Shown: piece by piece, positions 1 through 7,273 of the stretch
Layout of the letters: each line of letters begins with the position of its first letter
Numbering within the stretch: position 1 is the stretch's first letter
Source: Hyphomicrobiales bacterium
Lineage (GTDB): Bacteria > Pseudomonadota > Alphaproteobacteria > Rhizobiales > SZUA-8
Assembly: GCA_003232175.1 (NCBI GenBank)
Contig: QILX01000158.1
Coordinates: forward strand, 1 to 21,986
Length of the DNA stretch: 21,986 nt
Direction: 5' to 3'
The notes under the pieces: generated by a model
The model's input: the letters and a program-made list of their open reading frames with translations, nothing else
The model's database searches: none
Told to the model about the DNA's origin: nothing
Position numbers and translations under genes: made by a program

Positions 1-1
1 A

Positions 2-91
2 AATCCAGGCGGGATGAGCATTTCGGGTCGCCACGGCATGCCCTACAGGCCGGACCATCCGAGAGCTGCGGGTTATAGTGGTAAACGGTGA
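2..91 (+). CDS. Possible 3' end of an unidentified plus-strand gene
   Basis: An open frame enters from the left edge of the window and ends at a TGA at 89-91. It encodes about 29 residues, including GMSISGRHG and YRPDHPRAAGY. The composition is plausible for coding DNA, but I do not recognise a family, and another frame is open over almost the same stretch. It could equally be non-coding spacer. It would be convergent with rmuC. Confidence 0.2.
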   Translation, partial: NPGGMSISGRHGMPYRPDHPRAAGYSGKR

Positions 92-103
92 GCAAATGCA
101 AGA

Positions 104-141
104 GGGCCGGTGCCGTACCCGTCAAAACACAAAATACTCTA
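104..141. repeat. Degenerate half-copy of the 12.4-kb palindromic repeat
   Basis: The 13 bases gggccggtgccgt at 104-116 match 12479-12491 exactly, the outer right arm of the palindrome at 12380-12511. Both copies are followed by an A-rich spacer (20 bases here, 14 there) and then CTCTA. In both places the last three bases of CTCTA are the stop codon, read as TAG, of a minus-strand gene: rmuC here and a GNAT gene there. No matching left arm is visible in bases 1-100, so this looks like a partial or decayed copy. The identity over the 13-mer is certain; common origin is inferred. Confidence 0.5.
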
Positions 142-1282
142 ACTGCCAGCAACCAGCGCCGGACGGGCTTCGGGACTTTCCTCGGCAACCCCTTCTTCGT
201 CAATTTCAAGGGCAGTGATTTTTTCACCTCGGCTGGTAACCTTGCGGGCCGAGGTACTGATATCCTCGATAGCCCGACCGGCCAGATCAAAATGTTTGGA
301 AAGTTTGGACACCCGGTCACGCAACCGACCGACATCATCCATCATCTTGGCGACTTCGAGCTGAATGCCGCATATGGGCGTCTTTCATCACCGCCTGCAT
401 TGTTTGCACCGCCAACATCAGCATGTTTGGTGAAACGATAATCACCCGGACTTTGTAAGCTTTCTGGATGATATCGTCGAAATTTTCGTACAGATCTGCA
501 TACAGGGACTCTGAGGGTACAAACATAATCAGCGTGTCCTGGGTTTCACCCAACACACGGTATCTCTTGGCGATATCGGTGATGTGTTTTCCGACATCAA
601 TGCGGATCCGTGCCGCCGCCTCCCGGGCTTCCGCATCGTTGTTAGCCGCCTTGAGAGCCGAAAATCCCTCGAGAGGAAATTTGGCGTCGATAACAACCAC
701 CTGTTCGCTGTCGGGCATGTTGACCACGCAATCAGGCCGTCTGCCGTTTGAAAGCGTATGCTGGAAGGAGTAGCTGTTTTTAGGCAGCCCATCGGCGACA
801 ATCGCCTCCATGCGGCCCTGCCCGAAGGCGCCGCGGGTTTGTTTGTTGGCCAGAATCTGCTGAAGCCCGACCACGCGGCTGGAGAGCTCGGTAAGATTGC
901 GCTGGGCATTGTCGATCACCGCCAGGCGTTCCGCCAGATGGGTTAGATTCTCCCCGGTCGCCCGGCTGCTTTCGGCAAGGTTCTGCCCCATGCGATGGCT
1001 GACCTGATCAAGGCGCTCGTTCAGGGCGCGTTTGAGTTCTGACTGACCCGAACTGGTCTGCTCCGCAACCGACTGCATGCGCCCGGTCATCTCGCTCTGC
1101 AGATAGGCCAGGTCACGCAACCGGTTTTCCATGTCCGCCGCTTCTGCGACCCGACGCCGCTGGCCAAAAATCAGAATTATGGTGATAAGGAGTAAGAAAA
1201 TTAACGCCAGCCCTGCTCCGACGACCACCGCTTCGCCAAGACTGACCTCACGACCGCCAATAGCGAAGAGTATGTTCTGCAT
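139..1282 (-). pseudogene. rmuC: RmuC-family DNA recombination protein, frameshifted
   Basis: The first 300-odd residues read as RmuC: one N-terminal membrane segment (about residues 17-40), a long coiled-coil region, then the RmuC domain with the conserved stretches VVVIDAKFPLEGF and FVPSESLYADL. After KDAHMR, at about 366-369, the frame shifts. The original frame runs out at a stop at 335, while the expected continuation (IQLEVAKMMDDVGRLRDRV and onward) lies in another minus-strand frame ending at 139. Family members usually have about five residues (REQA-L type) at the junction, so a net loss of roughly 14 bases fits best. RmuC proteins are thought to limit DNA inversions, possibly as nucleases. 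The start at 1282 is an ATG preceded by AGGA. The gene diverges from def. The lesion could be real or a sequencing or assembly error; the remaining reading frame is otherwise well preserved, so it would be recent. Confidence 0.8.
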
Positions 1283-1358
1283 CTGTTGTCCTCGCCTTGT
1301 CCCTTATGATTCGCCGATTTAGTATAGATCAAAACGCGAACGCGAGGCTCAGGACCTG

Positions 1359-1387
1359 TTGACGCGGCCAGCGGCAGTCATCTATTT
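1359..1387 (+). promoter_or_regulatory. Candidate def promoter
   Basis: TTGACG (1359-1364) and CTATTT (1382-1387) are separated by 17 bases, a sigma70-like arrangement with a good -35 and a mediocre -10. Transcription would start at about 1394-1395, on the def ATG itself, implying a leaderless or nearly leaderless mRNA. It is predicted by eye only. Confidence 0.35.
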
Positions 1388-1394
1388 CAGGCTC

Positions 1395-1949
1395 ATGACC
1401 ATACGCCCAATCATCTGCATTCCCGATCCGCGCCTGCGCCAGGTGTCCAAACCGGTCGAAAAGGTCGATGATGAGTTGCGTGCGCTGATGGATGATATGC
1501 TGGAAACCATGATCGATGCCCCTGGTATCGGCCTGGCCGCCATCCAGATTGCCTTGCCAATCCGAGTGGTTGTCATTGATTGCAGTGAACGCGAATATGA
1601 GAACGAGGAGACAAAAAGCCCACCCAGGCAATCAAAGCCGATCTATTTCGTCAATCCCGAAATCGCCTGGGTTTCAGAGGAGATAAAATCCCATGAGGAA
1701 GGGTGCCTGTCTATACCGGACTATTTCGAGATGGTGGAGCGTCCGTCGGCATGCCGGGTTCGGTATGACGACTATGAAGGTAAACCCCAGGACCTTCTTT
1801 GCGAGGGCATTCTTGCAACCTGCATCCAGCACGAGGTCGATCACTTGAACGGGATATTGTTTATCGATTATCTGTCGCGGCTGAAACGCGATCGGGTTAT
1901 GCGAAAATTCCAAAAGGCGGCTAAAGAACGCATTCGCGGCGACGCTTGA
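1395..1949 (+). CDS. def: Peptide deformylase
   Basis: This is a cytoplasmic metalloenzyme that removes the N-formyl group from nascent proteins. The three family motifs are present: GIGLAAIQ at residues 44-51 (Ile where many homologues have Pro), EGCLS at 102-106 with metal ligand Cys104, and HEVDH at 146-150 with ligands His146 and His150 and catalytic Glu147. The length of 184 residues is normal. I prefer the ATG at 1395, because MTIRPIICIPDP is the usual N-terminus. A TTG at 1359, preceded by AGGA, would add 12 unusual residues. No clear Shine-Dalgarno site precedes the ATG. fmt follows 10 bases downstream, the classic def-fmt pair that handles both ends of the formyl-methionine cycle. 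Confidence 0.96.
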   Translation: MTIRPIICIPDPRLRQVSKPVEKVDDELRALMDDMLETMIDAPGIGLAAIQIALPIRVVVIDCSEREYENEETKSPPRQSKPIYFVNPEIAWVSEEIKSHEEGCLSIPDYFEMVERPSACRVRYDDYEGKPQDLLCEGILATCIQHEVDHLNGILFIDYLSRLKRDRVMRKFQKAAKERIRGDA

Positions 1950-1959
1950 AGGCATTCCC

Positions 1960-2892
1960 ATGACCCTTCGTCTCGCATTTATGGGCACACCGGATTTTTC
2001 CGTGCCAACCTTGGCGGAGATCGTCGATGCTGGTCACGAGATTGCCACGGTTTACACTCAGCCGCCTCGCGCCGCAGGACGCGGGCTGGCACCTCGCACA
2101 AGCCCGGTGCAGAACTTTGCGGGCTCCCACGGCATCGAGGTCAGAACCCCGCTGAGCCTGCGTGATGAGACGATATGGACTGAAATTGCGGCGCTGGAAC
2201 TTGATGCCGTCATCGTAGTCGCCTATGGGCTCATCTTGCCGCAGCAGGTGCTCGATGCTCCGCGCCACGGCTGTTTGAACCTTCATGCCTCACTGTTGCC
2301 GCGCTGGCGCGGCGCGGCACCTATCCAAAGGGCAATCATGGCTGGAGATACCCAGACCGGGGTCAATGTGATGCATATGGAGGCCGGTCTTGATACCGGA
2401 CCGGTGTGCCTGGCCAAAACCGTGGCCATTGGCCCTGATACCACGGCCGGCGAGCTCCACGATACCCTGGCGGCCGCCGGCGGCCTTTTGATGGTACAGG
2501 CCCTGACGGCGCTTGAGGATGGTAACCTTATTTGTATGGCACAGGTGACCGAGGGTGCAAGCTATGCCAGAAAAATCGCCAAATCGGAGACCAGGATCAA
2601 CTGGTCGCGGCCGGCGGCGGAGGTTCACAACCATATACGCGGATTGGCGCCTTTCCCCGGAGCCTGGTTCGAAATTCCGACAAAAATGGGCCTCGCGCGG
2701 GTCAAGGTGCTCGGGTCGAAACTGGTATCGGGCTCGAGCGAGCCGGGCACGGTTTTGAACGAAAAACTGGATATTGCCTGCACAGAGGGGGCGGTGCGGC
2801 TGACATTTGTCCAGCGTGCCGGAAAAGCCACAACAGACGGGCCGTCTTTTGCACGCGGTGCGTCGTTGCGCGCCGGAATCGTGGTTGAATAG
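1960..2892 (+). CDS. fmt: Methionyl-tRNA formyltransferase
   Basis: Fmt transfers a formyl group from 10-formyltetrahydrofolate to initiator Met-tRNA. The N-terminal formyltransferase domain begins with the typical MGTPDFSVPTL stretch and carries the catalytic triad: Asn107 and His109 in NLHASLLPRWRGAAP (the SLLPxxRG signature at 111-118) and Asp145 in GLDTGPV. The C-terminal OB-like tRNA-binding domain (about residues 205-310) ends in FARGASLRAG. The length of 310 residues is typical. The ATG lies 10 bases after the def stop, with a weak GAAGG-type site overlapping the def stop, so the two genes are probably co-transcribed. Nothing is unusual in the catalytic residues. Confidence 0.96.
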   Translation: MTLRLAFMGTPDFSVPTLAEIVDAGHEIATVYTQPPRAAGRGLAPRTSPVQNFAGSHGIEVRTPLSLRDETIWTEIAALELDAVIVVAYGLILPQQVLDAPRHGCLNLHASLLPRWRGAAPIQRAIMAGDTQTGVNVMHMEAGLDTGPVCLAKTVAIGPDTTAGELHDTLAAAGGLLMVQALTALEDGNLICMAQVTEGASYARKIAKSETRINWSRPAAEVHNHIRGLAPFPGAWFEIPTKMGLARVKVLGSKLVSGSSEPGTVLNEKLDIACTEGAVRLTFVQRAGKATTDGPSFARGASLRAGIVVE

Positions 2893-2944
2893 TCTTTCAC
2901 CACCATAAAACTCTTGTCCCCATAGCTAACGGGCGGTACCCCTG

Positions 2945-3760
2945 ATGCCCATGATGCGCAAACAGATCATCGCAGCATGGGCACTGATCGGCACCATGAT
3001 TGGAGGAGCCGCTCCGGCCTGGGGTCAGATACCCGATTGCGATCTTAAGACAGGTGGAACGGCTAAGGTCAGATCCATTGTCGACGGCGATACACTGGTT
3101 CTGGACGATGGCAGCCAGGTGCGGCTTGTCGGCACTCAGGCGCCGAAACTTCCTCTGAGCCGCAAGGGTTTCCGCATCTGGCCGCTGGCGCCAGAAGCCA
3201 AGGCTGCCCTTTCCGAATTAACCTTGGGCAAAACCGTGCTCTTAAGATATGGCGGCCTGCGCACCGATCGCCATGGCCGACGGCTCGCCCACCTGTTCGT
3301 TGGTGACAAAAAAATCTGGGTCCAGGGCGAAATGGTTGCCCGCGGCCTTGCCCGGACCTATTCCTTTTTCGATAACCGCATTTGCGTTCGCCAACTTCAG
3401 GCGCGCGAAGCAGTCGCAAGGGGCAACAGACTGGGAATATGGAAGCTGGATTATTATGATCTACGGGTGTCGTCGGAAACCAAGCAGCTGCTCAAGTTGG
3501 TTAACAGCTTTCAGCTTGTTGAAGGCCGGGTCACCGATGTCGCCAAAGTGCGGGGGCGAGTCTTCCTTAATTTCGGCCAGAATTTCCGCAATGATTTTAC
3601 CGCGGTTATTGCGCCAAGAGATGTAAAGCGGTTTGCTGGCGGGTCGATAGATCTGTTGTCGCTGAAAGGCGCCACGATCAGAGTGCGAGGATGGGTGGAG
3701 AGTTTCAATGGACCTGCAATTGACGTTACCCACCCCGAACAGATTGAAATTCTAAAGTAA
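2945..3760 (+). CDS. Exported staphylococcal-nuclease-like protein, probably catalytically altered
   Basis: Residues 1-28 look like a signal peptide (positive start, hydrophobic core, cleavage near AWG). Residues 40-168 follow the SNase fold: VDGDT at 46-50, QVRL ending at Arg60, DRHGRRLAHL at 108-117 and a closing NRLGIW. Against S. aureus nuclease, Asp21 (here Asp49), Arg35 (Arg60) and Arg87 (Arg112) have counterparts. In the DTPE/DAPE motif, however, the sequence reads TQAPK, so Asp40 becomes Gln65 and the general base Glu43 becomes Lys68. Standard calcium-dependent hydrolysis therefore looks unlikely. The C-terminal 80 residues (VEGRVTDVAKVRGRVFLNF onward) resemble an OB-like nucleic-acid or ligand-binding module. 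I recall related alphaproteobacterial proteins with an APKLPL motif here, so the change may define a subfamily. The gene follows fmt by 52 bases and precedes the M48 gene by 35. Confidence 0.85.
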   Translation: MPMMRKQIIAAWALIGTMIGGAAPAWGQIPDCDLKTGGTAKVRSIVDGDTLVLDDGSQVRLVGTQAPKLPLSRKGFRIWPLAPEAKAALSELTLGKTVLLRYGGLRTDRHGRRLAHLFVGDKKIWVQGEMVARGLARTYSFFDNRICVRQLQAREAVARGNRLGIWKLDYYDLRVSSETKQLLKLVNSFQLVEGRVTDVAKVRGRVFLNFGQNFRNDFTAVIAPRDVKRFAGGSIDLLSLKGATIRVRGWVESFNGPAIDVTHPEQIEILK

Positions 3761-3795
3761 ACTGTCCAGAAGGTTTTTGTGGTTAGGTCTTAACT

Positions 3796-5238
3796 ATGGT
3801 TCTGTCCGCGTTTGTACATAGAATCGGCGGCTTCGCTCTGTTGTTGGGCCTGTCCGGCTGCGCTCAAGGCCTTGAGGGCGATACTGGGCTTATTCCGCTG
3901 ATTTCTGTCCGCGAGGAGGCCGAAATCGGACGTGCCCAGCATCCAAGAATGCTGGTTAAATTTGGCGGCGCCTATGACGACAAGCCGCTTGACGAATATA
4001 TTGGCGATCTGACGACAAATCTGGCGCGGCGGGCCGGAATTCCAGGGGTCAGGAAAGTCACTGTGCTCAATACACCCGGTGTCAATGCCTTCGCGCTGCC
4101 TGGGGGGTATATCTATGTCACAAGGGGCCTGCTGGCGCTGGCCAATGATGAGGCCGAGCTGGCCATGGTCATCTCCCATGAAATTGGCCACGTGGCGGCG
4201 CGCCACCCCGCCAAACGCATCGCCCGGGTCGCAAATGCACAATTGCTCGACAATCCCATCGGTCGCCTCTTTACAATTGGCCCAGCGCGAATGATCAATT
4301 CCCTGGGCTCGGAGGGTTATGTCGCCCTTTATTCGCGCCTCCAGGAATTTGAGGCCGATGCGCTCGGTATCCGCGTTGGCGCCGATGCCGGTTATCTGCC
4401 GGCGGCCTCAACATCATTCCTAAAATCCATGGGACGTGATCAGGATTTGCGCAATGCCGGGTTAAACCGAAACCAATCCCGGAACGACGGCGACTATATG
4501 TCAGCGCATCCGCCAACTCCCGACAGGTTTGTAAGGGCGCAACAAGTCGTCGCCAGTCTGCCGGCTACCGGAGAAAGACGCCGGGATGCTTATCTGGCAA
4601 AAATTGACGGCCTGGTTTTTGGCGACAGCCGGGAAAATGGCGTGGTGCGCGGCCGCGAATTCCTCCAGCCGGTGCTCGGCTTTGCATTCAAGGTGCCCCC
4701 TGGGTTTGCCATTCAAAACCGGCCCAACGCCATCATCGCGTTAGGACCCAACAAATCCATATTACTATTCGACGGCGCCCTGGTTGATGACACCATGCCC
4801 ATCGCCGATTACCTTGTCCGCGACTGGGCCGAAAAATTGACCCTGTCCGGGGTGCAAAAATTCCGCTTTAACAATCTGGAGGCAGCGTCCGGCTACGCAA
4901 GCATCGGGGATCGCGAAGTGCGGCTGGTGGCGATCCGACAGGATGCCGAAAGGGTCTATCGGTTTATTATCATGGACCAGAAAGGCGCGCTGGCGGGCTT
5001 TGACGGCAAGTATCTTAAATTTGTCAAATCCTTCCGCCAACTCAGCTTTTCAGAAGCAAAAGCCATTCAACCTTTGCGCATCCGCATCCGCACCGTCCGG
5101 CCCGGCGATACCGCAGAAAGCCTGAGCGCCCGGATGCCTTTTGCAAAACGCAAAGCCGAACGTTTCCGTGTGTTGAACGGTCTTGATCGGGGCGAACAAC
5201 CGCGTGTCGGCCAGCGGGTCAAGCTGGTCGTCGGCTGA
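3796..5238 (+). CDS. M48 family metalloprotease lipoprotein with C-terminal LysM domain
   Basis: The N-terminus has a hydrophobic segment ending in the lipobox LSGC (Cys22), so a periplasm-facing lipoprotein is expected. The protease domain carries HEIGH at residues 128-132 (zinc ligands His128 and His132, catalytic Glu129) and the third ligand in EFEAD (Glu184, with Asp188), as in the BepA/YfgC-type M48 proteases that act in outer-membrane protein quality control. From about residue 430, TVRPGDTAESLS...LNGL...VGQRVKLVVG is a LysM domain, suggesting attachment to peptidoglycan. The length of 480 residues agrees with alphaproteobacterial homologues. The ATG at 3796 has only a weak ribosome site. 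It probably shares a transcript with the nuclease-like gene upstream. The accA stop lies 16 bases away in the opposite direction. The substrate is unknown. Confidence 0.9.
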   Translation: MVLSAFVHRIGGFALLLGLSGCAQGLEGDTGLIPLISVREEAEIGRAQHPRMLVKFGGAYDDKPLDEYIGDLTTNLARRAGIPGVRKVTVLNTPGVNAFALPGGYIYVTRGLLALANDEAELAMVISHEIGHVAARHPAKRIARVANAQLLDNPIGRLFTIGPARMINSLGSEGYVALYSRLQEFEADALGIRVGADAGYLPAASTSFLKSMGRDQDLRNAGLNRNQSRNDGDYMSAHPPTPDRFVRAQQVVASLPATGERRRDAYLAKIDGLVFGDSRENGVVRGREFLQPVLGFAFKVPPGFAIQNRPNAIIALGPNKSILLFDGALVDDTMPIADYLVRDWAEKLTLSGVQKFRFNNLEAASGYASIGDREVRLVAIRQDAERVYRFIIMDQKGALAGFDGKYLKFVKSFRQLSFSEAKAIQPLRIRIRTVRPGDTAESLSARMPFAKRKAERFRVLNGLDRGEQPRVGQRVKLVVG

Positions 5239-5254
5239 CCCGACCACTGTGGCT

Positions 5255-6208
5255 TTAGAGCCCGCGTCCCATTGCTAGATATTTTTCTTGCCGGTCTTTG
5301 GCAATTTCATCGGCGCTCATTCCGTCAAAAGTCGCAAGAGCCTCATCTATGGCCTTTCCGACCGCCAGTACTGCTTCGACAGGTTGGCGGTGTGCGCCGC
5401 CCAGAGGTTCCTTGACGACATGGTCAACGACGCCGAAACCCACCAGATCCTGAGCGGTGATCCGCATGGAGTTGGCTGCATCTTTCGCCCTTGAGCTGTC
5501 GCGCCATAAAATTGACGCAGAGGCCTCGGGCGAAGCCACGGTATAGATGGCATGTTCCAGCATCAGCACCCGGCTGGCGGTGGCAATAGCAACCGCGCCG
5601 CCGGAACCGCCTTCGCCGATGACGATGGAGATAAAGGGCACATTGACCTTCAGCGACATTTGTGTGCAACGCGCTATGGCTTCGGACTGCCCGCGCTGCT
5701 CAGCGCCGATACCGGGATAAGCACCGGCGGTATCGACAAGGCTTATGATCGGCAGGCCAAAACGGTCTGCCATTTCCATCAGCCGAATGGCTTTGCGGTA
5801 GCCTTCAGGACGGGCCATGCCGAAATTATGTTTAATGCGCGCCTCGGTATCAGAGCCCTTTTCCTGGCCAATCACCATGACCGGCCGTCCTCTGAACCGG
5901 GCCGGGCCACCCAGAATGGCATGGTCTTCTGCAAACCGACGGTCACCGGCGAGCGGCGTGAATTCGTCAAACAATTTAGCGATATAGTCGGAAAAATGCG
6001 GGCGGTCAGGGTGACGGGCCACTTGAGTTTTCTGCCACGGGGTAAGATTGGAGTAGACCTCGCCCAGAGCTTCTTTGGCTTTTTTTTCTACACGGGTGAT
6101 CTCGCCATTTATGGCGTCGGGTTCGCCATCATCCGGCAGGGCGCGCAACTCGGCAAGTTTGCCTTCAAGGTCAGCGATCGGTTTTTCAAAATCGAGGTAG
6201 GTCTGCAT
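5255..6208 (-). CDS. accA: Acetyl-CoA carboxylase carboxyltransferase subunit alpha
   Basis: AccA is one half of the carboxyltransferase (AccA2D2) that moves CO2 from carboxybiotin to acetyl-CoA in the first step of fatty acid synthesis. The sequence is highly conserved: MQTYLDFEKPIADLE at the start, then GQEKGSDTEARIKHNFGM, DTAGAYPGIGAEQRGQSEAIA and IGEGGSGGAVAI, the oxyanion-forming glycine region. The length is 317 residues, against 319 in E. coli. I chose the ATG at 6208, which begins the canonical N-terminus and has a CGGGAC ribosome site upstream; an in-frame TTG at 6223 would add five residues. The gene lies 98 bases downstream of xerD on the same strand, so it may be last in that group. 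Confidence 0.96.
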   Translation of the reverse strand: MQTYLDFEKPIADLEGKLAELRALPDDGEPDAINGEITRVEKKAKEALGEVYSNLTPWQKTQVARHPDRPHFSDYIAKLFDEFTPLAGDRRFAEDHAILGGPARFRGRPVMVIGQEKGSDTEARIKHNFGMARPEGYRKAIRLMEMADRFGLPIISLVDTAGAYPGIGAEQRGQSEAIARCTQMSLKVNVPFISIVIGEGGSGGAVAIATASRVLMLEHAIYTVASPEASASILWRDSSRAKDAANSMRITAQDLVGFGVVDHVVKEPLGGAHRQPVEAVLAVGKAIDEALATFDGMSADEIAKDRQEKYLAMGRGL

Positions 6209-6306
6209 TTCGCCGTCCCGCAATTTATCTTACTTCGATCTTTAATTGAGCCGGGAGAAGATACAAGTCAAGCCGGGTGTCCGGATAACCGGCAGCGCCA
6301 CTTCGA

Positions 6307-7254
6307 TTATTTACGGTTAGCCAGCGGGTGGTGATCGTTAACCAGTCGTTTCAGCCTTTCATCGAGCACGTGGGTATAGATCTGCGTGGTGGATATGTCG
6401 GCGTGGCCCAGCATCTGCTGTACGGATCGCAAATCCGCACCATGGGCCAGAAGATGGCTGGCAAAGGCATGACGAAGCACATGGGGCGAAATTTTCTCGG
6501 TGACAAGCCCAGCGCGGGCAGCAAATGCCTTGAGATCTTGTCCAAAACGCTGCCTGGTCAAATGCCCTTGGGCGGCGCTGGAGGGGAAAAGCCAACGCCC
6601 CGTGTCGCGGCCTGATCTGGCCAAGGCAGCAAGATATGCATCAGTGGCCAGGCGCGCTGGCTCAGTCAACGGCACCAGACGCTCGCGTCCACCTTTGCCG
6701 ACTATGGCAAGGACCTCGCGGCCCGGCAAGGCGGCGACCCGTGGCAGGCTGACAAGCTCGCTGACACGGAGACCTGTGGCATAGAGAATTTCGATCAGGC
6801 AGACGAAGCGTAAGGCGCGGGTTTGCACAAAATCGGTTGATCTGCCTTGAGCCGCTTCTTCCGCCTCGACATAAGCTCGGGCGATCAGCCGGGTTACATC
6901 GGCCTCGCTCATATCCCGGGGCAGGGGGCGACCAGTACGGGGCCGCGCCACACCGTGTGCCGGGTCGTCGGCTCGCAGGTGTTCGGCCAGCAGAAACCGG
7001 TGAAACTGTTTGATGGCGGAAAGATGCCGCGCTGAAGTGGTTGCCGCCAGACCGCGCCGGCTAAGGCTGGACATATAGGCGCTCACATCGTCCTCGCTGG
7101 CCGCCAGAACATCGGTCTTGCGTCGCGCCAATGCGGCCAGATAGGCGTCCAGATCGCGAGTATAGGCCTCGGTGGTATTGCCGGCGGCGCCGCGCTCGAC
7201 ACTCATCATTTCAACAAAGGCTTCCGCCAGAGAGGTATCGGAAGGTTTAGCCAT
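6307..7254 (-). CDS. xerD: Site-specific tyrosine recombinase XerD
   Basis: XerD with XerC resolves chromosome dimers at dif under FtsK control. The protein has the SAM-like core-binding domain (residues 1-95) and a complete catalytic domain. The six catalytic residues are visible: Arg163 in ATGLRVSEL, Lys187 in GKGGRERLVP, His258 and Arg261 in SPHVLRHAFASH, His284 in MLGHADISTTQ and the nucleophile Tyr293 in IYTHV. The length of 315 residues is slightly longer than E. coli XerD (298). The ATG at 7254 is preferred to an upstream TTG at 7266. The position next to accA and opposite aroK is the usual alphaproteobacterial context for the chromosomal xerD, which argues against a phage integrase. 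Confidence 0.93.
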   Translation of the reverse strand: MAKPSDTSLAEAFVEMMSVERGAAGNTTEAYTRDLDAYLAALARRKTDVLAASEDDVSAYMSSLSRRGLAATTSARHLSAIKQFHRFLLAEHLRADDPAHGVARPRTGRPLPRDMSEADVTRLIARAYVEAEEAAQGRSTDFVQTRALRFVCLIEILYATGLRVSELVSLPRVAALPGREVLAIVGKGGRERLVPLTEPARLATDAYLAALARSGRDTGRWLFPSSAAQGHLTRQRFGQDLKAFAARAGLVTEKISPHVLRHAFASHLLAHGADLRSVQQMLGHADISTTQIYTHVLDERLKRLVNDHHPLANRK

Positions 7255-7273
7255 GGCAGCTAACAACCGGGCA

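Noticed and set aside
88..441. 117-codon plus-strand open frame
   Set aside because: It runs antisense to the rmuC 3' region across the frameshift and has no recognisable domain.
6279..6299. gccgg...ccggc hairpin between xerD and accA
   Set aside because: The stem is only four to five bases with no T run; too weak to call a terminator.
5552..6334. 260-codon plus-strand open frame
   Set aside because: It lies antisense to accA, whose conserved protein explains the DNA; the antisense product has no recognisable domain.
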